64,000 bases of DNA from Undaria pinnatifida. Taxonomy: Eukaryota > Sar > Phaeophyceae > Laminariales > Alariaceae. Made by a program: the position numbers and the translations under genes. The DNA lies in contig JABAKD010000002.1 of assembly GCA_012845835.1 (NCBI GenBank), forward strand, positions 21,480,274-21,544,273, written 5' to 3'. The stretch's first letter is position 1, and each line of letters starts with the position of its first letter. The notes beneath the pieces were generated by a model. That model was not told the origin of the DNA. It ran no database searches and saw nothing but the letters and a program-made list of their open reading frames with translations. Below are positions 13,591-25,047 of the stretch, one piece after another.

Positions 13591-13655
13591 GGTGACCTTG
13601 GGATTTAAACACACGATCCGACAAATCGACACCCTGTTTCCTGTACCAGTCATCC
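13591..13655 (-). ncRNA. tRNA-like segment in array unit 2
   Basis: Counterpart of the segment in unit 1, with the 3' GGTCACC directly after the T-arm CCCAA, as in a real tRNA. The T-loop is changed to TTTAAAT. This supports a tRNA origin for the shared segment and shows it is decaying. Confidence 0.35.
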
Positions 13656-14129
13656 TCCTCCTGATGACCGCCACAAGACCATCCCTAGCGAAGATGGACT
13701 TGAGGCGAACAAGGAGGAGGGAAATGTGGAAGACAGGGTCGTAGATACCTGTCGTAGATCTCGTTACACGCATGCACGAAGGGACACGTCACCGATCAGG
13801 TCATGTAAGATCGCGGGACGCGAGTTGTCTCCCTGTCATTGACGGGGTTGACCCATCCCTGGAGAATAGCCGCCGGCAAGAACCCCGTCGGCGATTCAGG
13901 GGACCCCTCGGTCCCCCTCGAGTCAGATCTAGCTTTTAGCATCCTCCTTGCTACATATATAACGAAGATAGAGTTAAAGTTTCAGTTCTCGTCTGCTGTG
14001 AACGACGATCGACAAGGGAACTCGGCACCAAGACCCTCCGCGACAACATTTCCGCTTCAACATCGGCTCCGGGAGAAGTATAGGGTTACCAAAACGCATT
14101 GTTTATAAACACCCGTGGAAGTACACGGT

Positions 14130-14365
14130 CCCGGCCTGGTATCACGCAGTATGAGGTGGCACGTAGACGCCTACTGGTACAAACAGCAGTAGATCGGGCA
14201 CGAACGTGAAGCAGATCCTCCCCGGAAAAAAACACCTCTCAAAAATATGGAATCCCAAAACGGTTGGACCTCGTTGCTCGGTTGACTGCAGTTGTTGGCG
14301 GCATTAGGGCGACGACGAGCGACTGACGGCGCGACTGACAAAGCGACGCAACGCCAGCGATGATG
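14130..14365 (+). repeat. Direct repeat flanking the 490-bp array, right copy
   Basis: Right-hand counterpart of 12265-12480. It contains the same order of blocks and ends in the same kind of GCGAC-rich sequence. Divergence between the two copies looks high, so the arrangement is old. Confidence 0.5.
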
Positions 14366-14624
14366 GCGGCGGTTGATATTTCCCACTTTTTTTGCGCACA
14401 AAGCGGAGTGTTTATGGTCCACTGTCTCTGTGTTACCGCGACGCCGCGCACGCCCGGAGAGAGTAGGGAGCATCGACAGTCGGCGTCCCGAGATGGATTT
14501 CTTCGCCTCCGGGATAGGGGGGGATGCCACGAAAGGAGAGCGTTCCATTGGGTTTGTATCATGTAGGACGTACCAGGTACAGGTATGGTATCGTACAGCA
14601 GTAGGATATACGTAGACACTGTTC

Positions 14625-14825
14625 GTTAGCTCCACGCGGGGTAGGTTCTAAGTAATCGTATTAGTCTCCCAACACAGGGTAGAGGTAAGTCGAGAAATGA
14701 ACTCGTGCGTGAGAGCTCACAGTCTACCATCAAGAACGCCAGCCAAGTACTAGATACCACAATAATAGATCAATAGCCCGAACGGGCACGAAACTGTTAA
14801 GTAACTGTCGTACTGAAAATCCCAC
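14625..14825. repeat. Dispersed repeat R1, copy 1
   Basis: About 200 bp aligning with 30348-30553 in the same orientation at roughly 80 % identity. Both start GTTAGCTCCA and share CGTATTAGTCTCCCAACAC, GCGTGAGAGCTCAC, CTACCATCAAGAACGCC, CCCGAACGGGCACGAAA and ACTGAAAATCCCA. The two lie on either side of the large chromovirus and may be the LTRs or ends of the element it inserted into. That is inference. Confidence 0.7.
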
Positions 14826-14959
14826 GTCAACACCCTCCCGGATTCTTCACAAGACAGTGACGAATCAACCACGGACTCATTTCGCTCACCTAAAACAACA
14901 AAAAATTGCAAGAGGAATTCATCCTCATGAACGAAAACATATTTCATACTCCCACTTAC

Positions 14960-15919
14960 AACAATGGTAATCCCGAGAAGAAGCTACCACAGCCGCGCCT
15001 CTTCAGGGCAAAAAACTAATGTGACAGATAAAATCCCAGAGATCGCGAGGTCACCCGGACAAAGTTCTCCGGTTGTCCCGTACCACTACCACCATAGATA
15101 CACAGATCATGCCGGTAAAACAAAGTAGCTAAACTGGTTTCGGCAAAAAAACACAGAATTTATCTGACGCAAAAAAATCCCTACGCCCTCCCTGATACAA
15201 AGAGTATCAGATCATCCACAAGCCACCCAGCTTTTTATTGCAAAACAAAAACAAAGCAACTTGCAAAGATGAGTATTGACCCGAAATTCGTCAAACTCAC
15301 GGCTGACGTCCGTAATAATATTTTTTATAAAATTTAAAACAACTTGCATGTGAATTAAATAAAATCCTCAAACTTTAATCGTTCGAATTCCCAAACAAGA
15401 TTGCAACCACCTATCAAGTTCGGAAAAACAACATCGGTAATTCAACGACTAATCATAACTTTGCATACCATTTGTCATTTTGATACCCGTATGTCCTGGA
15501 CGAACATAAGGATGCCCCGTCAAAAGGATGCCCCATCCCATCTTGTCAACACACGTAGGCAACCACAAACAAGATATACCAGCAAATCTATAAGCCAGTG
15601 CAACCAACCCTCACGAACGATCTTAAGTACCCGAACGAGCTTGCAAACCATCATAAATAAAAGGAAAAAGCTCATTTTTTGGTTTTGGTTCACTAGCTCC
15701 AAAAAATCGAACAACTAAGTGAACAAAATAATGCCGCCACAACTTTCAACACGAACAGCCTTGGCCCTTCCAGCGATAGAAACTATGCGTTCATCGCAAA
15801 AACATTTCGTGTTGCGCTCCTCCATTGCGAACAAGTATTCGCAAAATGACACTGTTGGTAGAACATCCAATCAACCATGAATATGCTCAACCTCCTTTAT
15901 TTAACAATCCATCAGAAGA
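14960..15919 (-). mobile_element. Possible Ty1/copia-related fossil, end region
   Basis: The block at about 14980-15120 resembles 32118-32255 (shared CAGCCGCGCC, ATCGCGAGG, CCATAGATAC and CAGATCA). The second block lies in the 3' region of a minus-strand copia fossil, so this stretch is probably a relic of the same family. No protein motif survives here. It is broken and is interrupted at its right edge by the chromovirus insertion at 15920. Confidence 0.35.
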
Positions 15920-16147
15920 TGTTAAGATACGGCCTCGAAAGGCCTGTAGTTACCCGAATTTGAGATCATTCGGGTGGGTTTAGTATGATAAGGGTGGCGT
16001 TTTATATTCGGGAAAGTTAGGAAATAGATGGGAGGCACGTGCCTCCGATCTCAGAAGCCATCCGGGGCTATGGTGGAATCGAATAAAGCTACGTCTCTAC
16101 GAAGGAAAAGAAAGTGAGTACTCTGTGTCCCCACCAATAACCTTACA
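15920..16147 (+). repeat. 5' LTR of the chromovirus
   Basis: 228 bp, beginning TGTTAAGATACGG and ending CCTTACA. It matches the 3' LTR at 28995-29263 and the LTR at 40659-40894 of the second copy. Confidence 0.85.
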
Positions 16148-16149
16148 AA

Positions 16150-16167
16150 TGGTGTCGTCTGAAACTT
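16150..16167 (+). other. Putative primer-binding site
   Basis: TGGTGTCGTCTGAAAC starts two bases after the LTR end, the usual place for a tRNA primer site. It would pair with a tRNA whose 3' end is ...GACGACACCA. The first ten bases match the corresponding site of the TRIM at 36301 except for one C/T difference. Confidence 0.5.
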
Positions 16168-16340
16168 GACTTGCTATTGTGGCAGCGTTCCTCCAATCTC
16201 TCCGATATTTTTTTTGTAGCGATTTTGCTTTTGCTTTCCATCGAGCCCACAACCCCTGTTCCTGCTCGGGTGGCTTCTCAATGGAGGGAGCGCCCTTCCT
16301 CCTACAACGACGACCACAACAGCAGTGAGATGGCAGGGGC

Positions 16341-16546
16341 CCCTCCTGTTGGTCGCTCGGCACGTACCACACGGACGACACATTCCAACTACGTGCGGAC
16401 GACACTGCTCTTCGGAGCACACTCCTCGTCTCGGCTTTTGGTCCCTCCTGTTGGTCGCTGGGCACGTACCACACGGACGACACTTTCCAAGTACGTGCGG
16501 ACGACACTGCTCTCCGGAGCACACTCCTCGTCTCGGCTTTTTGTCG
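16341..16546. repeat. Tandem duplication, 103-bp unit
   Basis: Two units start with CCTCCTGTTGGTCGCT at 16341 and 16444 and are nearly identical. They include CACGTACCACACGGACGAC and CACTCCTCGTCTCGGCTTTT. Each is GC-rich with open frames on both strands. Confidence 0.9.
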
Positions 16547-18224
16547 GCTTTTTGTCGCACCAGTTCCCCGTCAGCTGTGTCATATAGACCACTCCGCAGC
16601 TGAACTGCCCAAGCCCCACCCATCAGACGTGTTTGCTCCGCGCTCAGCCAGCATGTTGCACAGCACATCTCCGCGAGCTGCCAGCACAAGCTCCAAGATC
16701 GGCCGTCGACCTGTACTTCTTTTTTTGCGCTTCGGGGCTGAGGCGTATGCACGACGCGCCACGGACAAGCTTACTGGAATCAACCCTTCGAAGGACCATC
16801 GACGGGAACTTCGCTTGCTGAGAGAGCCCATCGCCCTGCATACGACTTTGCTGCCGGAGCCAGACCAACCTTCGCGGGACCCCCTTGGACTACGGACACC
16901 GTGCTCTAGGAGCTCATGTCGGGGCTCCTTCCTTGTGGTCCTTGCTGGGAAGGAACAGGCGATGCTCGTGGAATGTTTGGGCTTTCTCGTTTGGCGATTT
17001 TTTTCCAGTACACGCGTTATCGTATGGGTTTCAGTACATACGTCGATCCGTCTTTCGCGTCGGACAAACTGCTGTCCTCCCTTTCTGCTCAAAATAATAC
17101 AGCTACTAATTTGACGCAACTCGGACCCCTCCCCGATCTTTCGCGATCAACAGCGTTCCACTGCGTCATGTAGCTTCAACCACCATCATGTTTGCAGCGC
17201 TACCAACTACAGCGCAGCATAATGGGCTCGCTGTCAATACATACCATATACCGCGGATTATCTGCTGTAGAAGTCACTGTACAGCAGCCGAGCCGCCTAC
17301 TTTGATCCTGCCCATCCACCACATAGCTCGACCCTTCACTGCCCCAGCGTCCACAGTTACAGCACCGCAGCTCTGACACCCTTCGCTGCTGTGCGAGTTC
17401 TCCTTGCAAGTTCGATTCGAGAGTTTTTTTCGTCTTGGCCTCCCCGTGACTAGAGCTTAAATTTAGTGAACGCTGAAACTCTGTGCTGGCTTTTTTGGGC
17501 GAGGCTGTCGGCGTGTGCGATGCCCTATATTCCACCATTCATGGATACGCGGGGGCTAATACAACTTTCTGCATAGGCACAGCTGCGATAGTGCAGCACT
17601 CTAGCTGCTGTCGACGCAACTGTCCCTTTATAGTGCGATCGGTGTGGGTACGGAATTTTTTCAGCTGTCCAGGCGTTACGCTGTCTTCCTACTGTCGGTA
17701 CATGTGCTGCCCTTCCACAATGATGCTACGACGAATGCTGCATTTTTTTCTTGCAGCTATCTCGACGGATACTGTCCGTTGCAATGCGGTTTACAGTTGG
17801 CGAAAGACGCTGAGCACTACACTTTTGGCGCAAACGCTGCCTTTCTGCTGCTGTTAGTACGCGTGCTGCCCTTCACGATGCTGCCAGAGGGTCTACGAAT
17901 GCTGGCATTTTTTTCTCTGCACATGGTCGGACAGCTGCTGCCCGTTACAGAACGTTTGCTACAGTTCGCGGAGATACTGCACTTCACAGCTTTAATACTT
18001 GTAGTGCAAGTGGGGATCAGCCCTTTTGATGCGGTACTTGGGGACGAACATCCTTTCTATTCGGCTGCGGGCGTGCACACCTTTTCTGCGGCTGATTTTG
18101 GTTTTATACTACCCTTTTGAAGGAGGTTGGTGTGAGGGGCGTACACACCTTTTCTACAGCTGGTCTTGGTATTTTACTACTCTTTTAAAGTCGGTTGATG
18201 CTGTCGTCACCCGTGGTCACAGGA

Positions 18225-18690
18225 GCAATCTTGCAGCAATCAGCACTACTGTAGGCTCGACCGTCCCTCTATAGTGCGGTCGGTGCGGGAACTGCCTTGT
18301 TCGGACTCTATACTACCCATCTTGGTGCGGTTGGAATTGCCGCTACCTGTTACCACAGCAACGATACTAAAGCAATAAGCACTACTGTAGGCGCGATCGT
18401 CCCCCTACAGTGCGGACGGTGGGGAAACTGCCTTGTTCGGAGGTTATACTGCCCATCTTCGTGCGGTTGGTACCAATGGGCACGGCAACGATAATGCAGC
18501 GAGCAGCACTACTGCAGGCGCGACCGCCCCCCTATAGTGCGGTCGGTCGGGAAACTACCTTGTTTGGGGGTAAATCTGCCCATCTTTGTGCGGCTGGTAA
18601 TATCGGTACCTATGGGCACAGCAGCGAGCAGCACTACTGTAGGCACGACCGTCCCCCTTTAGTGCGGTCGGTGGGGAAACTATTTTGCTC
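18225..18690. repeat. Tandem array, ~127-bp unit, about 3.5 copies
   Basis: The landmark AGTGCGG(T/A)CGGT recurs at about 18273, 18409, 18536 and 18661. Units share GCACTACTGTAGGC, CCTTGTT and TGCCCATCTT. A more decayed relic of the unit appears upstream near 17620. Confidence 0.75.
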
Positions 18691-18724
18691 AAGCGTTGTA
18701 CTGACGTTGTATTCTGATTGGCAC

Positions 18725-19450
18725 ATGTACAACCCTCTACTGTGCTACCTCCCCCTACACTACTGTTGAGGCGGATGCTGCCCTATTTTTCATATGGTTG
18801 GCGGCGCGAACCTCTACTGTGCTACCCCCCCCTACACTACTGTGGAGGCAGATGCTGCCCGTTTTAAATACGCTTGGCGGTGCGATCCTCTACTGTGCTA
18901 CCACTCCCTACACTACTGTTGGGGCAGATGCTGCCCGTTTTTTTTACGGTTGGCTGCGCCATCCTCTACTGTGCTACCCTCCCCTGCACTACCGTTGCGG
19001 CGGATGCTGCCAGTTTTTTATATGGTTGGCGGCGCGATCCTCTATTGTGCTACCCCCCCCTACACTACTGTTGTGGCAGATGCAGCCCGTTTTTTATACG
19101 GTTGGTTGCGCGACCCGTTGCTGTGCTACCCCTCTACACTACACCTAGGTTAAATGCTGCCTGTTTTGGTGCGATGAGTGTCGGCGTGTTGGGCGAACCT
19201 TCACTGTGCTACCCCCTACACTGCACCTAGGTTAAATGCTGCCTGTTTTGGTGCGATGAGCGTCGACGTGTTAAGCGACCCTTTACTGTGCTACCCCCCC
19301 CCACACTGCACTTAGGTTAAATGCTGCCTGTTCAAGTGCGATGCGCGTGGGCGTTTTGGGCGACGCTTCCCTGTGCTACCCCCCCGCCTAGGTTAAATGC
19401 TGCCTGTTTAAGTGTGCTGGGTGTCAACGTACCTTTACTGTGGTGCACCC
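18725..19450. repeat. Tandem array, 76-84-bp unit, about 9 copies
   Basis: CCTCTACTGTGCTACC or a close form recurs at 18733, 18811, 18887, 18963 and 19039, a period of 76-78 bp. Later units carry ACCTAGGTTAAATGCTGCCTG and are spaced 80-85 bp. The period is not a multiple of three, yet all plus frames stay largely open because the unit lacks stop codons. Confidence 0.85.
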
Positions 19451-19767
19451 CCTGCACTGCGGTTCGTGCGGGCGTTACCCGACGGTCAGACATCGTGCTG
19501 CTATTATGTTGCGCTTTTGGTGGATGGTACCCTTCTTACCGCTGTCCTTTTTTAATCGGCTAGCTGGCGTGGCTGATACCATCGCTGCTGCTGGACGGAG
19601 TCGAGGCCCATATCTTGCTGTTTGCTGACACAAAGATATCCGCTACTTGCAGCAGGGACACCACAACAATATATCTGCCTCCATAGCTTCTTTACCCGTC
19701 GTTCCCATCCCGCCACCTTCCCCCACACCCCCTCCTTCCGCTGCCCTCCCTACGGACAACAAGCAGC

Positions 19768-21655
19768 ATGTCTACCAGAGAGGAAGCGGGCTGCTCGGGG
19801 CAGGCGGAGGTCTTCCACGCGCCCCAACCTGATGCCCACGAGACAGCGAGAGCTCGCTCGAGATCCCGCGACTCGAGACGGGGGGAATCACCGGAGGCGG
19901 GTTCCGGTGACGAGACAGAAGACGGAGCACCATACCTCCACCCGGACTCACCAACCAAGAGGGTCGACTCGCCGGTTCGCGCAGAAAAGAGGATGGACCA
20001 ACCTCCACTGGACTCGGGGGCGCCTCGACGCCAGCTTTCGCCAGCCCCTGGGGAGCGCCACCAGCTTCCCCCCCGCGCGCTCGACAGGGCACCACCGCTG
20101 CACCTGGGCTCTCCGCGCTCGAATGAGCGCCACCCCCAGAGCTCCCGGGACCGGGGCGCCTATGCTGGCCCCTTGGACTTGGCATATGCGGCGGCACGGG
20201 CCCAGCGGGCGCTCGACGACGCCAACCAGAAGATTATCCGGCGCGAAGCACGACGACGTCGGTTTGACGGAGATATCGAACAGGCGAAGACTGCTGCGCA
20301 GGAGGCGCCTGTGGTAGTGGAGAGGGCGCAACAAGCTCTTGCCCAATCAGTTGCGTCGACCTCAGCAGGAACTACCGCGGCCCCCTCGGCTTCGACGCGC
20401 CCGCAGGGTGTCGCATCCCAGCGACCACGACCCAGGGACGCCGCTTTTTCAAGGGCAGCGTCGCGTGCATGGCGTCTGCACCAAGGGCAGAGTTCTCCTC
20501 CGGCGTCGGCGACGGCGGTGGTGAAAATGGCCTGCGCCCTCCTCTCGTCAGAGAGGCCGGCGTCGCGGAAAGCGAACGTCCTTTCAGTGGACGCGGCCTG
20601 TACTCGCGTGGATTGTACGCCCTATGCCGGACAGACGAGAGTCGCCCCGGCCCTTGCCCTCGCCAAGGTCCTGCTGATAGCCCACGACGAGGACCCCGAC
20701 CCTGTCTTTTGGCCGAATCCCGGAGGAAGAGTTGGCAGAACGAAACCGGGGGAAACAGCGACGCAGTCACAGTCGCGACCGCGGGGACCGCAATCGTGGG
20801 GGTGGTGGCAAAAATGGTAGGGGTGGCGACCACCACCACCGCCGCGGGGGTGACAGCGGTGGTGGAGGCGGGGGAGGCGCATCGGGTGCTGGTGTGGCTG
20901 AGGGCGCCGCCGAGGGGGCAACGTTGGTCCAACAACCGGGGCAGTTGGCCGCAGCTCTGGCGGAGGCAACGGAGGACGGAGAAATGGCGCGAGAGGACGT
21001 TCAGCGTAAGACGGCTCGTCAACCTTCTCCCGCTCGTCTTCGTCGTCGAGCCCGGACCACAGCGAGGTCGCCGTGGTAGCAGGCCAGAGGAGTCAAGAGC
21101 CATGGCCGGAGGAGCATCTGGGCCTGGGGCTTTCGCCCTTCTGTTGCGTCTGCTGATGACGCACTTCGACGGGGTTGATACGGAGGAGGGCTACACTAAG
21201 TTTCATACTTTTGGAAGTGTAACGTCATGCCTTTTTCTGATTTCAGTCGGGAGTTTCGGGTACTTGTGCCGACCGCTACGGGGAGTGAGCGTGTTTTGTC
21301 TCCGGCGACGGATGTGGTGTTGGAGGTAGCTCGGATGGCGGCAAATGAGCAATTTCCGGCTCTTCTGCCTGCGTTGTACCCTGGTTCGAAGGCAACGGAC
21401 CCGCGGCCATACGCCTCGTTGGATGCTATGTGGCGGGCGTTTAGTGACTAAGCGCATAATAAGACACCTACCGTCACCGGCGAAACATTTTTTTCTCTCC
21501 CTGTTTCTTCGACGGGAGCGCGGTCATCCGCCCCGTCGGGACCCCGGCCCGCCGATTATGGGCGCGGCCAGGGCCGAGTGCCGTCCCAATCGCTTTCGTG
21601 GCAGACAGGATCGAGCCAGCATTCAACTGCCATGCCCATCGATGGTTCATCTGAC
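19768..21655 (+). pseudogene. gag-like region of the chromovirus
   Basis: A frame of 350 codons starts at 19768 and is rich in Arg, Asp, Glu, Ser and Pro (RARSRSRDSRRGES near the start). A coiled, charged stretch around 20230-20310 (ALDDANQKIIRREARRRR) follows. Downstream lies a glycine- and RGG-rich, presumably RNA-binding, segment (about 20780-20880), then a short frame at 21227-21451. Position after the leader and before a zinc knuckle fits a Gag precursor. It is part of a broken element. The family has little sequence conservation in Gag, so the call rests on position and composition. Confidence 0.55.
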
Positions 21656-21801
21656 CCTTGGCTTCACCACACATTGAACTAGAAGAGCATCATTATGCAG
21701 AAGTTTTTGCCGTTATTGCCTCGTTTAAGAGAGACAACCCGCCCCTTTGCAGCGGCCTCCTTTCACCTCGCGCTGACGCCCCCCGAGAAAACTGGGGGCT
21801 C

Positions 21802-21843
21802 TGCCTCAACTGCCACCAAGACAACCATTCCTTCAAGCATTGT
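21802..21843 (+). other. CCHC zinc knuckle (Gag nucleocapsid)
   Basis: The frame reads CLNCHQDNHSFKHC, a perfect CX2CX4HX4C knuckle. This is the nucleic-acid-binding motif of retrotransposon nucleocapsids and marks the 3' part of gag. Confidence 0.8.
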
Positions 21844-23271
21844 AGGCATCCTTTCATTACTGCGAGTGGCTGCTTGAACCCTGAACTTGGCCAACTTGGC
21901 GACGATGACGCGCACCGACGTTGACATACACGCATGGTCTGCTACCGCCGAGACGACAAACCTTCTCGCCCGAAGAACCACAAAAATAATCGTCGCCAGC
22001 TTTCAGGTCAATCGCGAGGGTACCACCAGGATCAGGGCCAGGTAAACTGTCACAACGATACCACATACTCGTGGGATCACCATGGTGGTATCCAGCGCTC
22101 GACCACCTTTTTTGCCCCCGCTCCTGCTCCTCGAATGCGCTTTGAAAACGCCCACAAACCGGGCGAAAATACTCTCGCGCGCCAGCCTGGCACAATCGAC
22201 AGATCGACGGCGGTACGGCACCGTCGACAGCACGTCGACAACACTGTCGGGGGGCACCTCTTTTGGTTTCAGAAGATGCCCGTGTTCTGTTGCTAGTTTA
22301 TCCGGCAACGCAGCGCAGATTGCCTCTGTCAAGAACCCACGGGCTTCTACGCCGTCTGCGGACGATCCTCATTGCGTAGTACCGGCGGCGGGAACTAGCG
22401 CTTCGAGCGTGGTTTCCACCAACCAGTGTTTTTTCTTTTTTCTGTGTTTTTCGACGGCGAGAACGCGCGATTCCGTCGACGTTCCCCTCGGTCATGGTCT
22501 GAGTTTGGCGACGGGAACCGCGCTTCCAGCGCCGTTTGCCTCAACCGTGGCATAAACTCAGCAATAGGGGTACGCACTCGAAACGCCGCCCCCATCAACC
22601 ATGGCACGGGAGCCTGCGCTTTGCACGCTCCCCCCCAGGCACGCGTCGCGCAACAACATAGCTACGGTGACGGTGCGTCGCCTTTTTACGCGCACGTGTT
22701 TATCTCCTCCTCTCCCTGACCAGGCGGTGGCGGTCGGTTTGAGGCGTGGGATGGTCGACCCTCAAACACTTTTTCTGACCACGAGGTGTCGGTCGGTTTG
22801 AGGTGTGGGAAGACCAACACTAAACACCGAGATATTTTGCGAGGCTCAATCCGGTGTTTGCTCGCGATAACAGCGGGCGCTCTGTCCTTGTTTCCATCAA
22901 GGAGTCGACAAGACTAGCTACCTCGTCTTCCTTCTCCAAGAGGTATAACGGAAAAGAGCCTCCTCGGGTAAGAATATTATTGCCATTTGCCCGAGCCCCG
23001 CTCCAGAAGACGCCCAGGGTCTACGGACCCTGCCTCGTCTTTAAACACGCTAACCCACGTGATTCAGGCTACGTCTTCCCCAGTGGCACACGAGGAAGAT
23101 CCGACACTGCGAGACGGGCCAGTGGAGACGCCACGGCCTCCAGTCTGATCAGCTGGACGCTATTCCCGTAAATTTACGGAAGAATAGCGTCTCTCGTCAA
23201 GCAGAAACAGCTCAGAGCCCCTGCCCCTTCGGGCGCAGTTAGAACAGTTGTTTTGCGATTATACGCCAAAG

Positions 23272-23830
23272 CGAAGAGGCCACGACGCGAGAAACCGTGG
23301 GTTCGGACTCGCGTCGTGCTCCCGAGGCCTGGTGTTTCTGAGGGGAACACTACAGGCCCAAAGAGCCGAGGACTGGTGTTCCCAGAGGGGAACATGGCGG
23401 ACCCAAATGTCCAACGAGGCTACCGACGGGTTGGCACCGTCGGTGTTGGACTCTTTTTCGGGTGCAGCGAGGGCGGCTTCTTACGAGTTTCCGCTAGCGA
23501 GTGAGGAGGACCCGGGGCGAGAAACCCCGGGTTCCGACTCGCATCTTGCTCCCGAGGCCTGGTTCTCCCGCAAGGGGACGCTACGGGCCCAAAGAGCCGA
23601 GGAGTGGTGTTCACAGAACGGGAAATTGCAGACCCACAAATGTCCAACGATGCTACCGACGGGTTGGCACTGTCGGTTTTTGATATTTTTCGAGCGCCGT
23701 TAGAGCGGATCCTCGCGCTTTTTCGCCAACGAGGGAAGAAAGACCCGAGGCGAGAAACCACGGGTTCGGATTCGCGTCGTGCTCCCGAGGCCTGGTGTTC
23801 CCAGACGGGGGCATTGCAGGCCCAAATTCC
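23272..23830 (+). repeat. Coding tandem repeat, ~232-bp unit, about 2.4 copies
   Basis: GCGAGAAACC recurs at 23286, 23517 and 23750, giving periods of 231 and 233 bp. Units share GCTCCCGAGGCCTGGT, GGGCCCAAAGAGCCGAGGA and CCGACGGGTTGGCAC. The period is near 77 codons. The repeat ends where the NADAR-like domain begins, so it looks like a linker that expanded in front of that domain. Confidence 0.85.
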
Positions 23831-23839
23831 AAGACGGCT

Positions 23840-24330
23840 TTTGATCCTTCTTTCGAATATTCCACAGACAGCGTGGTGTTGTTCTGGCAGCCCTCATCCT
23901 ATTTTCCACCGTGGTCCCCTTCGTCGTTTGCCGTGGACGACGTGCCATATTCTTGCGCGGAGCAGTACATGATGGTCGAAAAGACCAGGCTTTTCCACGA
24001 CCATCGAGTAGTGGAGCTCATCATGTCGTCGCCTAGTCCAAGCACACGCAAACGCATCGGTCGAGGCGTGCGCAACTTTGACTCCGGTGTTGGGGACAAG
24101 GAGAAGCAAGACGCCGCGTTATGTGGCACCTACGCCAAATTCACGCAGAATGTAAACATGAAGAAAACATCTTTTGAGCTCTGACAACAAGTTTCTGGCT
24201 GAATCCAGCCCTCTGGACCCAATGTGGGGCATTGGTCTCCGGGAGGATGGTCCCAGGCATGCCAGGGGAGAGGAAAAACTTGCTCGGTGAGGCACTTTCT
24301 ACCGTTCGCAAAGCTATGCGCGACAATGAC
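23840..24330 (+). pseudogene. NADAR-like domain inside the chromovirus
   Basis: The frame shows the hallmarks of the NADAR (YbiA/DUF1768) fold: SPSSFAVDDVPYSCAEQYMM followed by EKTRLFHDHRVVE, then GRGVRNFD and YAKFTQN. Similarity continues to about 24330, including a WGIGL-type block. NADAR proteins act on NAD/ADP-ribose-derived substrates. Some cleave N-glycosidic bonds in riboflavin precursors, and some remove ADP-ribose from guanine in nucleic acid. The domain lies between the zinc knuckle and the integrase of the retroelement, in the same orientation and within its LTRs. It belongs to a broken copy. An alternative is that a host gene fragment was captured by this copy only; the second copy in the window lacks this region, so it cannot decide. 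Confidence 0.75.
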
Positions 24331-25047
24331 ACCGGGTCGGCGCACCCGGCCTCCCCTAGTCGGTTCCGCACCTGCACTGCGAATGCAAGAACCAAATAAT
24401 CTCGTCCGCGCCGCGGCCGGGCCGTTAACAGCGGCCAGCGCTCGCAAGGCTTCCCCTTCGTCGTTTCCGACCTATTTCTCGGGCGCGTTGGCCAATTAAG
24501 AACCATGGAGGTTTGGAGATAGCTTTTGGCGTCGGCCCTGACCTTGTGCTGTCAGAACACGGCCTGTTTCGTCGAGGGTACTGTGACGCTGGACGACGTT
24601 TCGCTCGATACGAAAATCGCGTATATCAGTCGATCAACGTTTGACTCGGAGAGGCACTGGACGCCTCTAGATTTGGGGACCGGCAGCATTGTTTGGGCTC
24701 CCAAACGCATGCGAGGGTACTGTGGGGAACAAACTTCCGCATATCCTCCGGCCACAAGACACAGGGGAGCATTGGCAAAGTGGGGACCCTCAATACACGA
24801 GTCCAGCGGTAGCTTGAGTTCGTCACGCGTTCGATTGCACACTCGAGTACCACAATCGCAGCGCCAACGGCATCGCCGATTTTTGCGGTCCATTTTCCAG
24901 AGCCCACTACGGAGGACGACCGCAGGGGCTTGACAAACTTCAACCCCGTGGGGTTGACAAGCCCCAACCCCGTTGGAGATAGCGGTATCTACCTCCTACG
25001 GACCCGCGGGCTGCGCACTCCCTCCTCGCCGATCCCAGGGATCGGTT

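Larger units (their letters stand above)
12743..14090. repeat. Tandem array, ~490-bp unit, about 2.7 copies
   Basis: The landmark CACGCATGCACG recurs at 12785, 13274 and 13767, giving periods of 489 and 493 bp. Units also share a GTCTCCCC block, CATTGACGG, TAGCATCCTCCTTGCTAC and CTGCTGTGA. The third unit is cut short near 14090. Short open frames shift between units, so it is probably not coding. Two units carry a tRNA-like segment on the minus strand. The array may be an expanded SINE-like or miniature element. Confidence 0.8.
16168..19767 (+). other. Long 5' leader of the chromovirus
   Basis: About 3.6 kb between the primer-binding site and the gag-like frame, unusually long for Ty3/gypsy elements. 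No protein domain was recognised. It contains three tandem arrays, listed separately, which leave open frames in more than one phase. Confidence 0.6.

Noticed and set aside
16174-16752. Minus-strand frame of 192 codons
   Set aside because: It runs through the 103-bp tandem duplication in the retroelement leader and is explained by that repeat.
18794-19230. Three overlapping plus frames of about 118 codons
   Set aside because: All arise from the 76-bp array, whose unit lacks stop codons. The period is not a multiple of three and no frame is favoured.
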